Of a DNA stretch of 35,052 bases, positions 1 through 4,778 are shown piece after piece. The notes beneath the pieces are model-generated. The model was given only the letters and a program-made list of their open reading frames with translations, was not told the DNA's origin and searched no databases. Position 1 is the stretch's first letter. Each line of letters begins with the position of its first letter. Made by a program: the position numbers and the translations under genes. The stretch comes from a virus, in IMG/VR virus record IMGVR_UViG_3300022918_000025, positions 1-35,052 of that record. The stretch is one strand, 5' to 3'.

Positions 1-123
1 GTAATCTTTAAGCAATGGCAGGCAAGCCCATGCGCCACCCTCAGGATATGTGTTTCGAATGATTTCCAGGTCAGTCGTTTTAACATAACGGTAATCATGA
101 AGGTTTTGAGTTGTTTCTCTCAT
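1..123 (-). CDS. SANT/Myb-like HTH regulatory protein, N-terminal part (cut by window edge)
   Basis: Forty-one codons are visible from the ATG at 123 to the left edge, with no stop. Residues 14-41 contain the pattern V-K-T-T-D-L-E-x-I-R-N-x-Y-P-E-G-G-A-W-A-C-L-P. This is the first half of a small DNA-binding domain common in phage and accessory proteins ('xYPEGGxxACxPxLPGR'). The rest lies outside the window. It overlaps the end of the gene at 95-256 by 29 bases in another frame. Role is inferred as DNA binding; the target is unknown. Confidence 0.72.
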   Translation of the reverse strand, partial: MRETTQNLHDYRYVKTTDLEIIRNTYPEGGAWACLPLLKDY

Positions 124-256
124 TTTTTAATCTTTCTAGTATAAATTTAGCATCATTCAATTTTTCAGTAACGATTACTACATGTCTTCCTGTGGATAAC
201 TTTAATAAATCTTCTAAGTAATTAACTCTATTCTCAAACCAGTTTATTAATTCCAT
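95..256 (-). CDS. Hypothetical 53-aa protein
   Basis: The ORF runs ATG 256 to TGA 95. The product is charged and probably alpha-helical (M-E-L-I-N-W-F-E-N-R start, Leu/Lys/Glu-rich later), with no signal peptide or cysteine. An AAGGA lies about 13 bases upstream, further than ideal, so the start is uncertain. It sits just upstream of the SANT-like gene and overlaps it. I do not recognise the family. Confidence 0.45.
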   Translation of the reverse strand: MELINWFENRVNYLEDLLKLSTGRHVVIVTEKLNDAKFILERLKNERNNSKPS

Positions 257-373
257 TTACCATTACATTCCTTTGGACAATAGAAGTCTATATGAGGGGT
301 TTGGGTGTTAATACGCCATTACCTCAAGATTCCAGTATTTAAATATAGCTGCAATCAATATATTAATATCTCC

Positions 374-562
374 CTAGCCACTACCATTGTCTGTGATAGC
401 CGACAGAACCTTGCAGAGCAAGTAACACCTTTTAAGGCTAGGTACGCTCATTCGATCTATATCATCTTGTGAGCCGAGTCCCTCATTCTTACACTCGTAA
501 TATATTGCTATCTGTTTGTGGTGTGTGCTGACTAGCACTTGCTGAGTAACGCTGCTCTCCAC
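374..562 (-). CDS. Hypothetical 62-aa protein, GTG start
   Basis: Open from GTG 562 to TAG 374, with a later in-frame GTG as an alternative start. The central part (I-A-I-Y-Y-E-C-K-N-E-G-L-x-S-Q-x-D-I-D-R-M-S-x-P-S-L-K-R-C-Y) looks like a genuine compact helical protein, not random translation. No clear Shine-Dalgarno precedes either start. It lies beyond the terminator at 593-626, so it would need its own promoter or readthrough. Function unknown. Confidence 0.45.
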   Translation of the reverse strand: MESSVTQQVLVSTHHKQIAIYYECKNEGLGSQDDIDRMSVPSLKRCYLLCKVLSAITDNGSG

Positions 563-592
563 TCGCGGGTAGAGTTTTAGATAATGGGACGT

Positions 593-626
593 AAAAAAAG
601 CCCCGAATCAGAATGACCGGAGCTTT
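593..626 (-). terminator. Rho-independent terminator of the leftward cro-side operon and small RNA
   Basis: On the minus strand a 9-bp stem (AAAGCTCCG pairing with CGGGGCTTT, one G-U pair) with a 12-nt loop is followed by seven T. This is a textbook intrinsic terminator. It would end transcripts of the genes at 780-1839 and of the small transcript proposed at 593-749. Confidence 0.85.
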
Positions 627-749
627 AGTTGTAATTTCAGATAACAACAGCGGCTTGGTCATCACATGAATACTACAGAATCCTTGCGATGCTCTATGCT
701 TTCCATAAAGTCCGCTGTAGTGTTATCTAAGGTTTACCAGACCTTGATA
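593..749 (-). ncRNA. Candidate small RNA with long inverted repeat, ending at an intrinsic terminator
   Basis: Between the promoter-like pair at 756-783 and the terminator at 593-626 lies about 150 nt without a convincing gene. Its centre is bounded by a long inverted repeat: 639-653 pairs with 712-728 (AGATAACA-ACAGCGG, with a 2-nt bulge). The RNA could fold into one roughly 90-nt hairpin before the terminator. It contains only a 14-codon ORF starting near 704 with no evident ribosome site. It may instead be just the 3' untranslated region of the upstream operon. The call is from structure alone. Confidence 0.45.
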
Positions 750-755
750 AATGCT

Positions 756-783
756 AGTTTAATGAAACTACTCTATCTGTCAA
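756..783 (-). promoter_or_regulatory. Sigma70-like promoter reading left
   Basis: Minus strand: TTGACA (perfect -35, 778-783), 16 nt, TAAACT (756-761, 4 of 6 to TATAAT). Predicted start is near 749. The -35 overlaps the stop codon of the gene at 780-1049. It would transcribe only the structured stretch ending at the terminator 593-626. Confidence 0.45.
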
Positions 784-1049
784 CTACTTTCAAATATTTT
801 ACGCAATCCTTCAAATGCTTTTTGTGTATCAGGAATAGATTTATGCCATGCATCATGAATATTCTCATCCCACACCCGAGGATTTAGTATGTATTCCGCC
901 ATTTCTTTTTTTGCCGATTCAAAAGCCTTCCAACAAGCCCATCGATGCTGAATAGCTAATGAAACTTCTTTACTTACAGCATTTCCTTTTGCCCATATAT
1001 TATATTGTGATGGGAATTCATTTTTATACCATTCTTCAAATGTTTTCAT
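780..1049 (-). CDS. Hypothetical 89-aa protein (W/F/E-rich, phage accessory type)
   Basis: Starts M-K-T-F-E-E-W-Y-K and continues with spaced aromatic residues (W-A-C-W-K-A-F-E-S-A-K-K-E-M-A). This 'FEEW ... W.AF..A' pattern is frequent in small phage proteins of unknown function. An ATG 18 bases upstream (1067) gives six more residues and has AGGA at a slightly better distance, so either start is possible. It overlaps the preceding gene by 14 bases and is last in the cro-side operon before the terminator. Confidence 0.7.
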   Translation of the reverse strand: MKTFEEWYKNEFPSQYNIWAKGNAVSKEVSLAIQHRWACWKAFESAKKEMAEYILNPRVWDENIHDAWHKSIPDTQKAFEGLRKIFESS

Positions 1050-1305
1050 TATTAAATATTCCTGCATATTGCAATCCTGCTAATTGCTGATTAAGTACAT
1101 TAGCCAATGACATGAGCATTTTTTCTTTCTTATTATCTTTGCATTCAATGTGTATTACCCTGCTTCCGTCATCCATTATTCTGATAACAACCGCATTAAT
1201 TTGCGGCGTTATTTTTTGAATTGGTTTTAATAACAACTCATCCCTTTGCTTTATCATTAAATTTTTTAACTCTTCCAGCAAATCAATCTTTTCTTGATAG
1301 GTCAT
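1036..1305 (-). CDS. Hypothetical 89-aa protein
   Basis: The ATG at 1305 overlaps the TGA of the upstream gene (ATGA) and has AAGGAG in front, so it is preferred over an upstream ATG at 1338. The N-terminal half is a charged helix (K-I-D-L-L-E-E-L-K-N-L-M-I-K-Q-R-D-E-L-L). The second half has beta-like stretches (I-N-A-V-V-I-R-I-M-D-D-G-S-R-V-I-H-I). Family not recognised. Confidence 0.68.
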   Translation of the reverse strand: MTYQEKIDLLEELKNLMIKQRDELLLKPIQKITPQINAVVIRIMDDGSRVIHIECKDNKKEKMLMSLANVLNQQLAGLQYAGIFNNENI

Positions 1306-1475
1306 ACTATCTCCTTCACCGTATCGCCCATTACACACAATGGATTATTCCATGCGTTAGGTGCTTTTACTGGTTGAACATCAAATAACACACGATAGGC
1401 GAAACCCTGTGAGTAATTAGCCTCTATGGTTCCTGCCCCGTGTATCTCGTGGATAACTCTGTCGCCTGCTTTCAT
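1302..1475 (-). CDS. Small CarD/KOW-like beta-barrel protein, 57 aa
   Basis: Start ATG 1475 overlaps the upstream stop as ATGA, better supported than the ATG at 1508. The opening M-K-A-G-D-R-V-I-H-E-I-H-G-A-G-T-I resembles the SH3-like fold that begins CarD/TRCF-type RNA-polymerase-binding domains (GDxVVHxxHGxGxI), but only one small domain is present. It may bind RNA polymerase or nucleic acid; this is inferred from the motif. Confidence 0.68.
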   Translation of the reverse strand: MKAGDRVIHEIHGAGTIEANYSQGFAYRVLFDVQPVKAPNAWNNPLCVMGDTVKEIV

Positions 1476-1687
1476 GCAGGTGTCATGGAGTAACTCGCCA
1501 CTATGCATGACTCACCATACCTATTCTTTACTGCTGTACGGCTTGATTTAATATCATAGCCAAGCTTGCGCAGATCGAATATGCGAGCGCCGAGACGATA
1601 TATACCGAGTTCAGTCCATGCTCGTAGTGGGTCGATTGGCATACCAGCAGCTAAGTAACCTAACAGGCGTTCATTTTGTGTTTGCAT
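1472..1687 (-). CDS. Winged-helix/HTH phage protein, 71 aa
   Basis: Residues about 5-50 carry a winged-helix-type sequence (R-L-L-G-Y-L, I-D-P-L-R-A-W-T-E-L-G-I-Y-R-L-G-A-R-I-F-D-L-R-K-L-G-Y-D-I). It is typical of small phage helix-turn-helix proteins found next to cro. ATG 1687 is chosen because GGAGG ends five bases upstream; the adjacent GTG at 1690 is too close. Its start overlaps the cro stop by one base. Probably a DNA-binding early regulator; target unknown. Confidence 0.75.
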   Translation of the reverse strand: MQTQNERLLGYLAAGMPIDPLRAWTELGIYRLGARIFDLRKLGYDIKSSRTAVKNRYGESCIVASYSMTPA

Positions 1688-1839
1688 CACTTCCTCCGTT
1701 TCATCAAGTCTTTGATTTCATATTCACGCAATCTGGGCACATTTTCACCCCACTTATATATAGCCTGGACGGAAAGCTTTAACGCTTCTGCCAGCTTTCG
1801 TTTACTACCGAAGTAAATCTCTGCTTCTTGAGTTTTCAT
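1687..1839 (-). CDS. cro: Cro-like transcriptional repressor, 50 aa
   Basis: A compact Cro/YdaS-type protein: helix-turn-helix about residues 11-31 (G-S-K-R-K-L-A-E-A-L-K-L-S-V-Q-A-I-Y-K-W-G) followed by the usual V-P-x-L-R-x-Y and a basic tail. ATG 1839 is used because AAGGG lies at the right distance; an upstream frame extension runs into the promoter. It is first in a leftward operon and diverges from the early operon across 1840-1990, where two palindromes lie among the promoters. No cI-like gene sits on the other side, which is unusual for a Cro-type switch. Confidence 0.82.
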   Translation of the reverse strand: MKTQEAEIYFGSKRKLAEALKLSVQAIYKWGENVPRLREYEIKDLMKRRK

Positions 1840-1867
1840 AGATACCCTTTGTATTGACCACGGAAAC

Positions 1868-1896
1868 ATTATTGCATAGTTAAACTAAAGTTGCAA
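1868..1896 (-). promoter_or_regulatory. Promoter of the cro-side operon
   Basis: Minus strand: TTGCAA at 1891-1896 (4 of 6), 17 nt, AATAAT at 1868-1873 (5 of 6). Start expected near 1861, giving a leader of about 22 nt to the cro ATG at 1839. It is back to back with the early promoter at 1904-1931, and the palindrome 1877-1887 lies in its spacer. Confidence 0.5.
1877..1887. promoter_or_regulatory. Palindromic operator candidate 1
   Basis: TAGTT-A-AACTA is a perfect 11-bp inverted repeat inside the spacer of the cro promoter. Its place between the divergent promoters next to a Cro-like gene makes it a likely repressor site. Binding is inferred. Confidence 0.45.
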
Positions 1897-1899
1897 ATA

Positions 1900-1911
1900 G
1901 TTGTTGACAAC
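1900..1911. promoter_or_regulatory. Palindromic operator candidate 2
   Basis: GTTG-TTGA-CAAC is an inverted repeat covering the -35 box of the early promoter. With one flanking base difference the half sites extend to TAGTTG / CAACGTA, sharing TAGTT with candidate 1. Likely a Cro site that would block the rightward promoter. Confidence 0.45.
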
Positions 1912-1931
1912 GTAATATGCCTCGTTATAAA
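1904..1931 (+). promoter_or_regulatory. Early rightward promoter
   Basis: TTGACA (1904-1909), 16 nt, TATAAA (1926-1931): near-consensus sigma70 promoter, start expected near 1938. This places transcription start downstream of the possible ATG at 1917 and supports the later start at 1992 for the first gene. It would drive the early operon to about 10806. Confidence 0.8.
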
Positions 1932-1991
1932 CTTGTTTCCAGTCGCAACACAAACAGTTCAAACCGCCGAGAGTGGATAAGGAGATACGAG

Positions 1992-2231
1992 ATGACCCGT
2001 AGAGAAAAAATTAAAGCAATAAGAAAATTATGCGGCGTAACAACACACATTACATGGCCTCAGCTTTGCAAGTTTACTGAGTTTGATTCATTTGCCACCT
2101 GCTTTAGCTTTGGTTTTCAGTGGAATGAGCAATGCAAAGATGGTCGGCTTGTGACTATGCCGGATAGTTACTTGCATATGATTTTATTCAATGTAAGCCA
2201 GTTTCCAAAATTGGATAAAGAAGCAGCATAG
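1992..2231 (+). CDS. Hypothetical 79-aa early protein
   Basis: First gene after the early promoter. ATG 1992 follows AAGGAG with good spacing; the longer reading from 1917 would start inside the promoter. The product is basic at the N-terminus (M-T-R-R-E-K-I-K-A-I-R-K-L-C-G-V) and aromatic in the middle. Its position, first in the early operon opposite cro, suggests host takeover or regulation, but I do not recognise the family. Confidence 0.65.
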   Translation: MTRREKIKAIRKLCGVTTHITWPQLCKFTEFDSFATCFSFGFQWNEQCKDGRLVTMPDSYLHMILFNVSQFPKLDKEAA

Positions 2232-2240
2232 GAAACCATA

Positions 2241-2289
2241 TTGGGGCGAAATGAGGCAATAGGTCTTGACGTTGCTCTGATACATAACG
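2241..2289 (+). repeat. Intergenic boundary repeat A, copy 1
   Basis: This 49-bp stretch aligns without gaps to 3866-3914 with about 38 identities. Shared blocks are TTGGGGCGAAATGA, AGGTCTTGRCGTT and ATACATAACG, at identical spacing. Each copy ends just before a ribosome-binding site and a small gene. Confidence 0.75.
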
Positions 2290-2302
2290 AAGGAGATACG
2301 AG

Positions 2303-2554
2303 ATGAAGACACGTAGACATATAGCAAAGAGCAAATCTGGACACTGGACTGCTTCTCTTATGTGCAACGGAATAAAGCTGTTTAAAGCCACCAAAGTTGG
2401 AACGCTCAATGAGGTTAGGTTTTTACTGCGCGAAGTTGAACACCTGATAGCAACTACTGGCGATGTTGTTTTAGACATGCCTTACAACACTATGGTATGG
2501 CCAAACAATATTGAGATTTGTAGGCGTGACTGTGCGAGCAGCGCAAATGTATAA
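2303..2554 (+). CDS. Hypothetical 83-aa protein
   Basis: ATG 2303 is preceded by AAGGAGATACGAG, the same initiation sequence used by the first early gene. The start is basic (M-K-T-R-R-H-I-A-K-S-K-S-G-H-W-T-A-S-L); the middle resembles a small alpha/beta domain (L-F-K-A-T-K-V-G-T-L-N-E-V-R-F-L-L-R-E-V). No known family recognised. Confidence 0.65.
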   Translation: MKTRRHIAKSKSGHWTASLMCNGIKLFKATKVGTLNEVRFLLREVEHLIATTGDVVLDMPYNTMVWPNNIEICRRDCASSANV

Positions 2555-2696
2555 CCAATGGCAAACATGGTTTGCGTGGTATCCGGTGGATGTAGAAGGC
2601 AAAAAAGTGTGGCTAAAGACAGTGGAGCGAATGCTTGAAATTGACCTCATGCACTCGTCTGCATCGTGCGCTGAGATTGATTTGCAACTGCAATAA
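2547..2696 (+). CDS. Small W-rich phage protein, 49 aa
   Basis: Begins M-Y-N-Q-W-Q-T-W-F-A-W-Y-P-V and continues with K-K-V-W-L-K-T-V-E-R. The W-x-x-W-F-A-W-(Y/F)-P-V motif recurs in small phage proteins of unknown function. Start ATG 2547 overlaps the previous gene by 8 bases. The frame is open back to a TTG at 2511, but that adds no motif. The ribosome-binding site is weak, so translation is probably coupled. Confidence 0.65.
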   Translation: MYNQWQTWFAWYPVDVEGKKVWLKTVERMLEIDLMHSSASCAEIDLQLQ

Positions 2697-2750
2697 CAAA
2701 CCGGTAGCGCGTATCGAATATACGCTCCACCGAATTAACAAGATGGTTTT
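2693..2750 (+). repeat. Intergenic boundary repeat B, copy 1, with hairpin
   Basis: Shares ATAACAAACCG, a central hairpin, CCGAATNAACA and ATGGTTTT in the same order with 4075-4135. The hairpin here is GCGTAT-CGAAT-ATACGC, extending outward to GGT/ACC with two mismatches. Both copies follow directly on a stop codon. The trailing run of seven T is about 20 bases from the stem, too far for a standard terminator. Confidence 0.6.
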
Positions 2751-2753
2751 TTT

Positions 2754-2763
2754 AGTTACCAGA
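2754..2763 (+). repeat. Direct repeat flanking structured element, left copy
   Basis: AGTTACCAGA, identical to 2942-2951; preceded in both copies by TTTTT and one variable base. The two copies bracket the large inverted-repeat element 2764-2934, as a target duplication or recombination scar would. Confidence 0.65.
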
Positions 2764-2934
2764 GTTAGTTAGTAGCAAGAAGGTGAAGCCTGTAGTCAGG
2801 CAGCATGAAGGCTCTGTTGATAGTGGGGAAGCAGTTCGACACTGCTAGCCTGGCGGATCGTTACCGAGGGCGAGGGTTATCCAGACTATTGAGTTGGTAG
2901 TAACGCACCAGCCACCTTCTTACTACTAATTGAT
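2764..2934 (+). ncRNA. Structured, probably non-coding element of about 170 nt
   Basis: The ends (2764-2785 and 2913-2934) pair over 22 positions with one mismatch and three G-U pairs. The core is AGTAG.AAGAAGGTG against its complement. Inside are GCCTG-TAGT-CAGGC (2788-2801), AGCAG-TTCGACA-CTGCT (2830-2846, a T-loop-like heptaloop) and GTTGGT/ACCAGC (2893-2912) stacking on the long stem. Also, 2846-2853 can pair with 2881-2888. No good gene lies inside; a 31-codon ORF at 2805-2900 has a poor ribosome site. It may be a structured RNA or a MITE-like DNA insertion. It is not a tRNA: no matching acceptor or anticodon arm. Confidence 0.6.
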
Positions 2935-2941
2935 ATTTTTG

Positions 2942-2951
2942 AGTTACCAGA
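2942..2951 (+). repeat. Direct repeat flanking structured element, right copy
   Basis: Second AGTTACCAGA, identical to 2754-2763 and also preceded by TTTTT plus one base. It lies directly in front of the GGGAG of the next gene. Confidence 0.65.
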
Positions 2952-2964
2952 TAGGGAGATAGAG

Positions 2965-3135
2965 ATGGGAGTTGCAATTAGAACAATTTGTGCACTATTT
3001 GCATGTTTTCTATGCGGCGCCGGACTTGCAGTGCTTGGGGTGGTTTCCTCTCTTACAACAGCGGTAGTTGGAACGGTGCTTATACAACTGTCTGGAATCC
3101 TTATTGCCGCTGTTATTACAAAGAGATTCCCATGA
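2965..3135 (+). CDS. Small membrane protein, 56 aa
   Basis: ATG 2965 has GGGAG upstream and the stop overlaps the next start (ATGA at 3132). Two hydrophobic segments are visible, about residues 7-29 and 32-52 (many Ala, Val, Leu, Gly), with a short basic end (K-R-F-P). Likely a two-pass inner-membrane protein made early in infection. Function unknown. Confidence 0.65.
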   Translation: MGVAIRTICALFACFLCGAGLAVLGVVSSLTTAVVGTVLIQLSGILIAAVITKRFP

Positions 3136-3416
3136 ACAAACCTATTTCATTTCAAAACACTCCCTCATGGGAAATGCCTTCCATCATCTTTGACGAAGCA
3201 GAAGAGCTACTAGCTGCTGAGAGGCTAGATGACCTGCTACGTGATGAAGGATCGACTGTTATCTATGACTACATGGATGCAGAGGTTATGACAGCGCTTA
3301 TGTACTCGCTTAAACAAGCTGTGGACATGGGTGAGGATAGAAGCGTGATTGTGTTCGCTAAATCCTTGGTATCTGAGTATGTACGTGCAGGTGAGAAACG
3401 ATTGGAGGGAGTATGA
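3132..3416 (+). CDS. Hypothetical 94-aa acidic helical protein
   Basis: ATG 3132 is coupled to the preceding stop; the frame is open further upstream (to 2988), but that part is the shadow of the membrane gene. The product is acidic in its middle (F-D-E-A-E-E-L-L-A-A-E-R-L-D-D-L-L-R-D-E) and helical. It ends with ATGA overlap to the next gene. Family not recognised. Confidence 0.65.
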   Translation: MNKPISFQNTPSWEMPSIIFDEAEELLAAERLDDLLRDEGSTVIYDYMDAEVMTALMYSLKQAVDMGEDRSVIVFAKSLVSEYVRAGEKRLEGV

Positions 3417-3715
3417 AACATAAACACGCAGATGTAATTCACGCTTATGCAGATGGCGCAGAAATTCAATATAGAAATCTTCAATGCTCTACTCCGAATT
3501 GGACGGACATTACTGAGCCATCATTTTGTGAAGATGTTGAGTATCGAGTAAAGCCAAAGCCTGATGTTTATAAGAGCGTTAGTGCAGTTATTGACCTGAG
3601 ACACTTTGATTTGGCAATGATCCCGCTTGCTAATGAATATTTGCACACAGCAAATCTTGGCTTAACTTTTGACGGAGAAACCGGAAAGCTTAAATCAGCC
3701 GAGGTTATCTCATGA
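3413..3715 (+). CDS. Phage accessory protein with 'KHADVIxAxADGAEIQ' start, 100 aa
   Basis: The N-terminus M-K-H-K-H-A-D-V-I-H-A-Y-A-D-G-A-E-I-Q-Y and the later F-x-E-D-V-E-Y-R-V-K-P are a pattern seen in many phages: a small beta-rich domain of unknown function whose conserved sequence reads like 'ADGxxIQxR...WxDxxxPxFxxxxEYRIKP'. It is coupled on both sides by ATGA overlaps. Confidence 0.78.
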   Translation: MKHKHADVIHAYADGAEIQYRNLQCSTPNWTDITEPSFCEDVEYRVKPKPDVYKSVSAVIDLRHFDLAMIPLANEYLHTANLGLTFDGETGKLKSAEVIS

Positions 3716-3879
3716 AATCCTATCTCAATATTCCCCTATTAAGAGACTACAACCAGGAGAAAAGTTACCTCATGACTGAAGATAAAGCAGATGTGTGGTT
3801 GTGGGTAATAGCTTTCTGTGGTTGTGGGATATTTGTGTGGGGTGGTGATTATTTTTTACAAGCGTTTGGGGCGAAATGA
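3712..3879 (+). CDS. Small single-pass membrane protein, 55 aa
   Basis: ATG 3712 overlaps the previous stop (ATGA). A second in-frame ATG at 3772 with AGGAG upstream would give a 35-aa form. Residues about 28-52 form one hydrophobic, tryptophan-rich segment (V-W-L-W-V-I-A-F-C-G-C-G-I-F-V-W). The end runs into repeat A copy 2 (3866-3914). Confidence 0.55.
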   Translation: MKSYLNIPLLRDYNQEKSYLMTEDKADVWLWVIAFCGCGIFVWGGDYFLQAFGAK

Positions 3880-3914
3880 TGTTGAAGGTCTTGGCGTTAC
3901 GGGCATACATAACG
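3866..3914 (+). repeat. Intergenic boundary repeat A, copy 2
   Basis: Ungapped partner of 2241-2289 (about 38 of 49 identical). Here the first 14 bases also encode the C-terminus of the preceding membrane protein; in copy 1 they are non-coding. Confidence 0.75.
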
Positions 3915-3925
3915 GGAGTGCAGTG

Positions 3926-4069
3926 ATGGAAGATTTAATGACAGAGGAGTACGGAAAGTATTGCGACATGTGTGTTGCTAATGGATTAACGCATTCACAC
4001 ATTATGCCACGCATGCATTGGCAATATTGCTGGGATAGTCTCGAAATGCCGCCTTTGTGGAATCCATAG
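3926..4069 (+). CDS. Hypothetical 47-aa protein, Cys/His-containing
   Basis: ATG 3926 follows GGGAG at 8-9 bases. The frame is open upstream, but that part falls in the repeat and previous gene. It contains C-D-M-C, an H-S-H and a further H and C (Y-C-W-D), which could bind a metal ion. No match to a known zinc finger is claimed. It lies between repeat A copy 2 and repeat B copy 2. Confidence 0.55.
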   Translation: MEDLMTEEYGKYCDMCVANGLTHSHIMPRMHWQYCWDSLEMPPLWNP

Positions 4070-4074
4070 CTGAC

Positions 4075-4135
4075 ATAACAAACCGTATCAGTGCATCGAG
4101 TGACGCACAAACCGAATGAACATTAATGGTTTTAT
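4075..4135 (+). repeat. Intergenic boundary repeat B, copy 2, with hairpin
   Basis: Partner of 2693-2750. Its hairpin is GTGCATC-GAGT-GACGCAC (one mismatch). Conserved flanks are ATAACAAACCG, CCGAATNAACA and ATGGTTTT. The hairpin is kept in both copies while the stem sequence differs, suggesting that structure matters. Confidence 0.6.
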
Positions 4136-4170
4136 GTTCTTCCATCCTATTACATAAAGGGGTTTAAGCA

Positions 4171-4371
4171 ATGAAGTTCAATTTATCAGCAGAAGTAACA
4201 GTAAGTGCATATACCACAGTAGAGGCTGACTCATTGGAAGAGGCTATTGCGATATCAGAAACTAGAGGTGTCGTCTTAGGAGGCCCACAAAGCGGCGCTG
4301 ATGATGAAGAGGAATGGGTTGTTTATGGCCCAGATGGCGAACCTGAAAATATTATTGGAGTGGCAGCATGA
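4171..4371 (+). CDS. Hypothetical 66-aa acidic phage protein
   Basis: Starts M-K-F-N-L-S-A-E-V-T-V-S-A-Y-T-T-V-E-A-D-S-L-E-E-A. The 'beta strand, then A-x-S-x-E-E-A helix' design is common in small phage proteins. The C-terminal half is very acidic (D-D-E-E-E-W). AAAGGGG precedes the ATG. Function unknown. Confidence 0.7.
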   Translation: MKFNLSAEVTVSAYTTVEADSLEEAIAISETRGVVLGGPQSGADDEEEWVVYGPDGEPENIIGVAA

Positions 4372-4466
4372 ATCTTATTAACAAACTCTACAAAGCTCTA
4401 TTCCATAAGGGAGCAAATAGAAAGATAAGTCAGAGCCTGGAGTATATGGCTAGGCGTGGTAATTAA
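4368..4466 (+). CDS. Very small basic protein, 32 aa
   Basis: ATG 4368 overlaps the preceding TGA (ATGA), the usual coupling in this operon. It encodes a basic helical peptide (M-N-L-I-N-K-L-Y-K-A-L-F-H-K-G) and stops at 4466, five bases before the AGGAGG of the next gene. Supported by gene coupling only. Confidence 0.5.
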   Translation: MNLINKLYKALFHKGANRKISQSLEYMARRGN

Positions 4467-4482
4467 TTAAAGGAGGTATGTG

Positions 4483-4674
4483 ATGAGAGTGGTTAAAATC
4501 AAAGACTCACTTTGTTCATTTGTGAGCAGGTCTATCGGTGCACTGATACGCAGAGTGATTGCGGCTAAACCCAATGCAGAGAGTCGTGAGCAAGCGTTCT
4601 ATCGCATCCGACAATCCATTGCTGGCGACTTCAAGGATCGTGTAATGAGCGCTTGCATTATCCGCGAGCATTAG
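4483..4674 (+). CDS. Hypothetical basic 63-aa protein
   Basis: ATG 4483 follows a perfect AGGAGG at six bases; the GTG at 4480 is too close. The product is basic and helical (S-L-C-S-F-V-S-R-S-I-G-A-L-I-R-R-V-I-A, then R-E-Q-A-F-Y-R-I-R-Q-S-I-A). The stretch coding for S-F-x-x-R-S-I is repeated in degenerate form at 9816-9854. Confidence 0.65.
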   Translation: MRVVKIKDSLCSFVSRSIGALIRRVIAAKPNAESREQAFYRIRQSIAGDFKDRVMSACIIREH

Positions 4675-4686
4675 ATATAGTTTTAA

Positions 4687-4745
4687 TTGTAGGTCGCTGG
4701 AGAGCGGGCAAGTTTCTGTTGCTTGTACCAACGGAAAGCCTACAA
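4687..4745 (+). other. Three-way-junction-like inverted repeat upstream of homing endonuclease
   Basis: Outer stem TTGTAGG (4687-4693) with CCTACAA (4739-4745). It encloses CGCT-GGAG-AGCG (4695-4706) and GCAAG/CTTGT (4708-4726, one G-U). It fills most of the roughly 100-base gap before the HNH gene. Too small for a tRNA. It could be a 5' leader structure or a relic of the insertion. Confidence 0.4.
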
Positions 4746-4778
4746 CTACTCACTCACTATCGTACAAGGATAATTCAA

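Noticed and set aside
257-373. Search for a gene or promoter in the left gap
   Set aside because: Only a startless 20-codon reading and AT-rich sequence are seen. Nothing supports a gene; a promoter for 95-256 could be here, but no good boxes were found.
666-887. 73-codon plus-strand ORF
   Set aside because: It runs opposite to the operon, lacks a ribosome site and covers the small-RNA locus and the end of the gene at 780-1049.
2786-2860. tRNA because of the AGCAG-TTCGACA-CTGCT stem with a perfect T-loop
   Set aside because: The bases after it do not pair with a 5' acceptor arm at the right distance and no anticodon arm is found. Kept only as part of the structured element.
2805-2900. 31-codon ORF inside the structured element
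   Set aside because: Weak ribosome site, no known motif, and an open frame of this length is expected by chance. The structure is the stronger signal.
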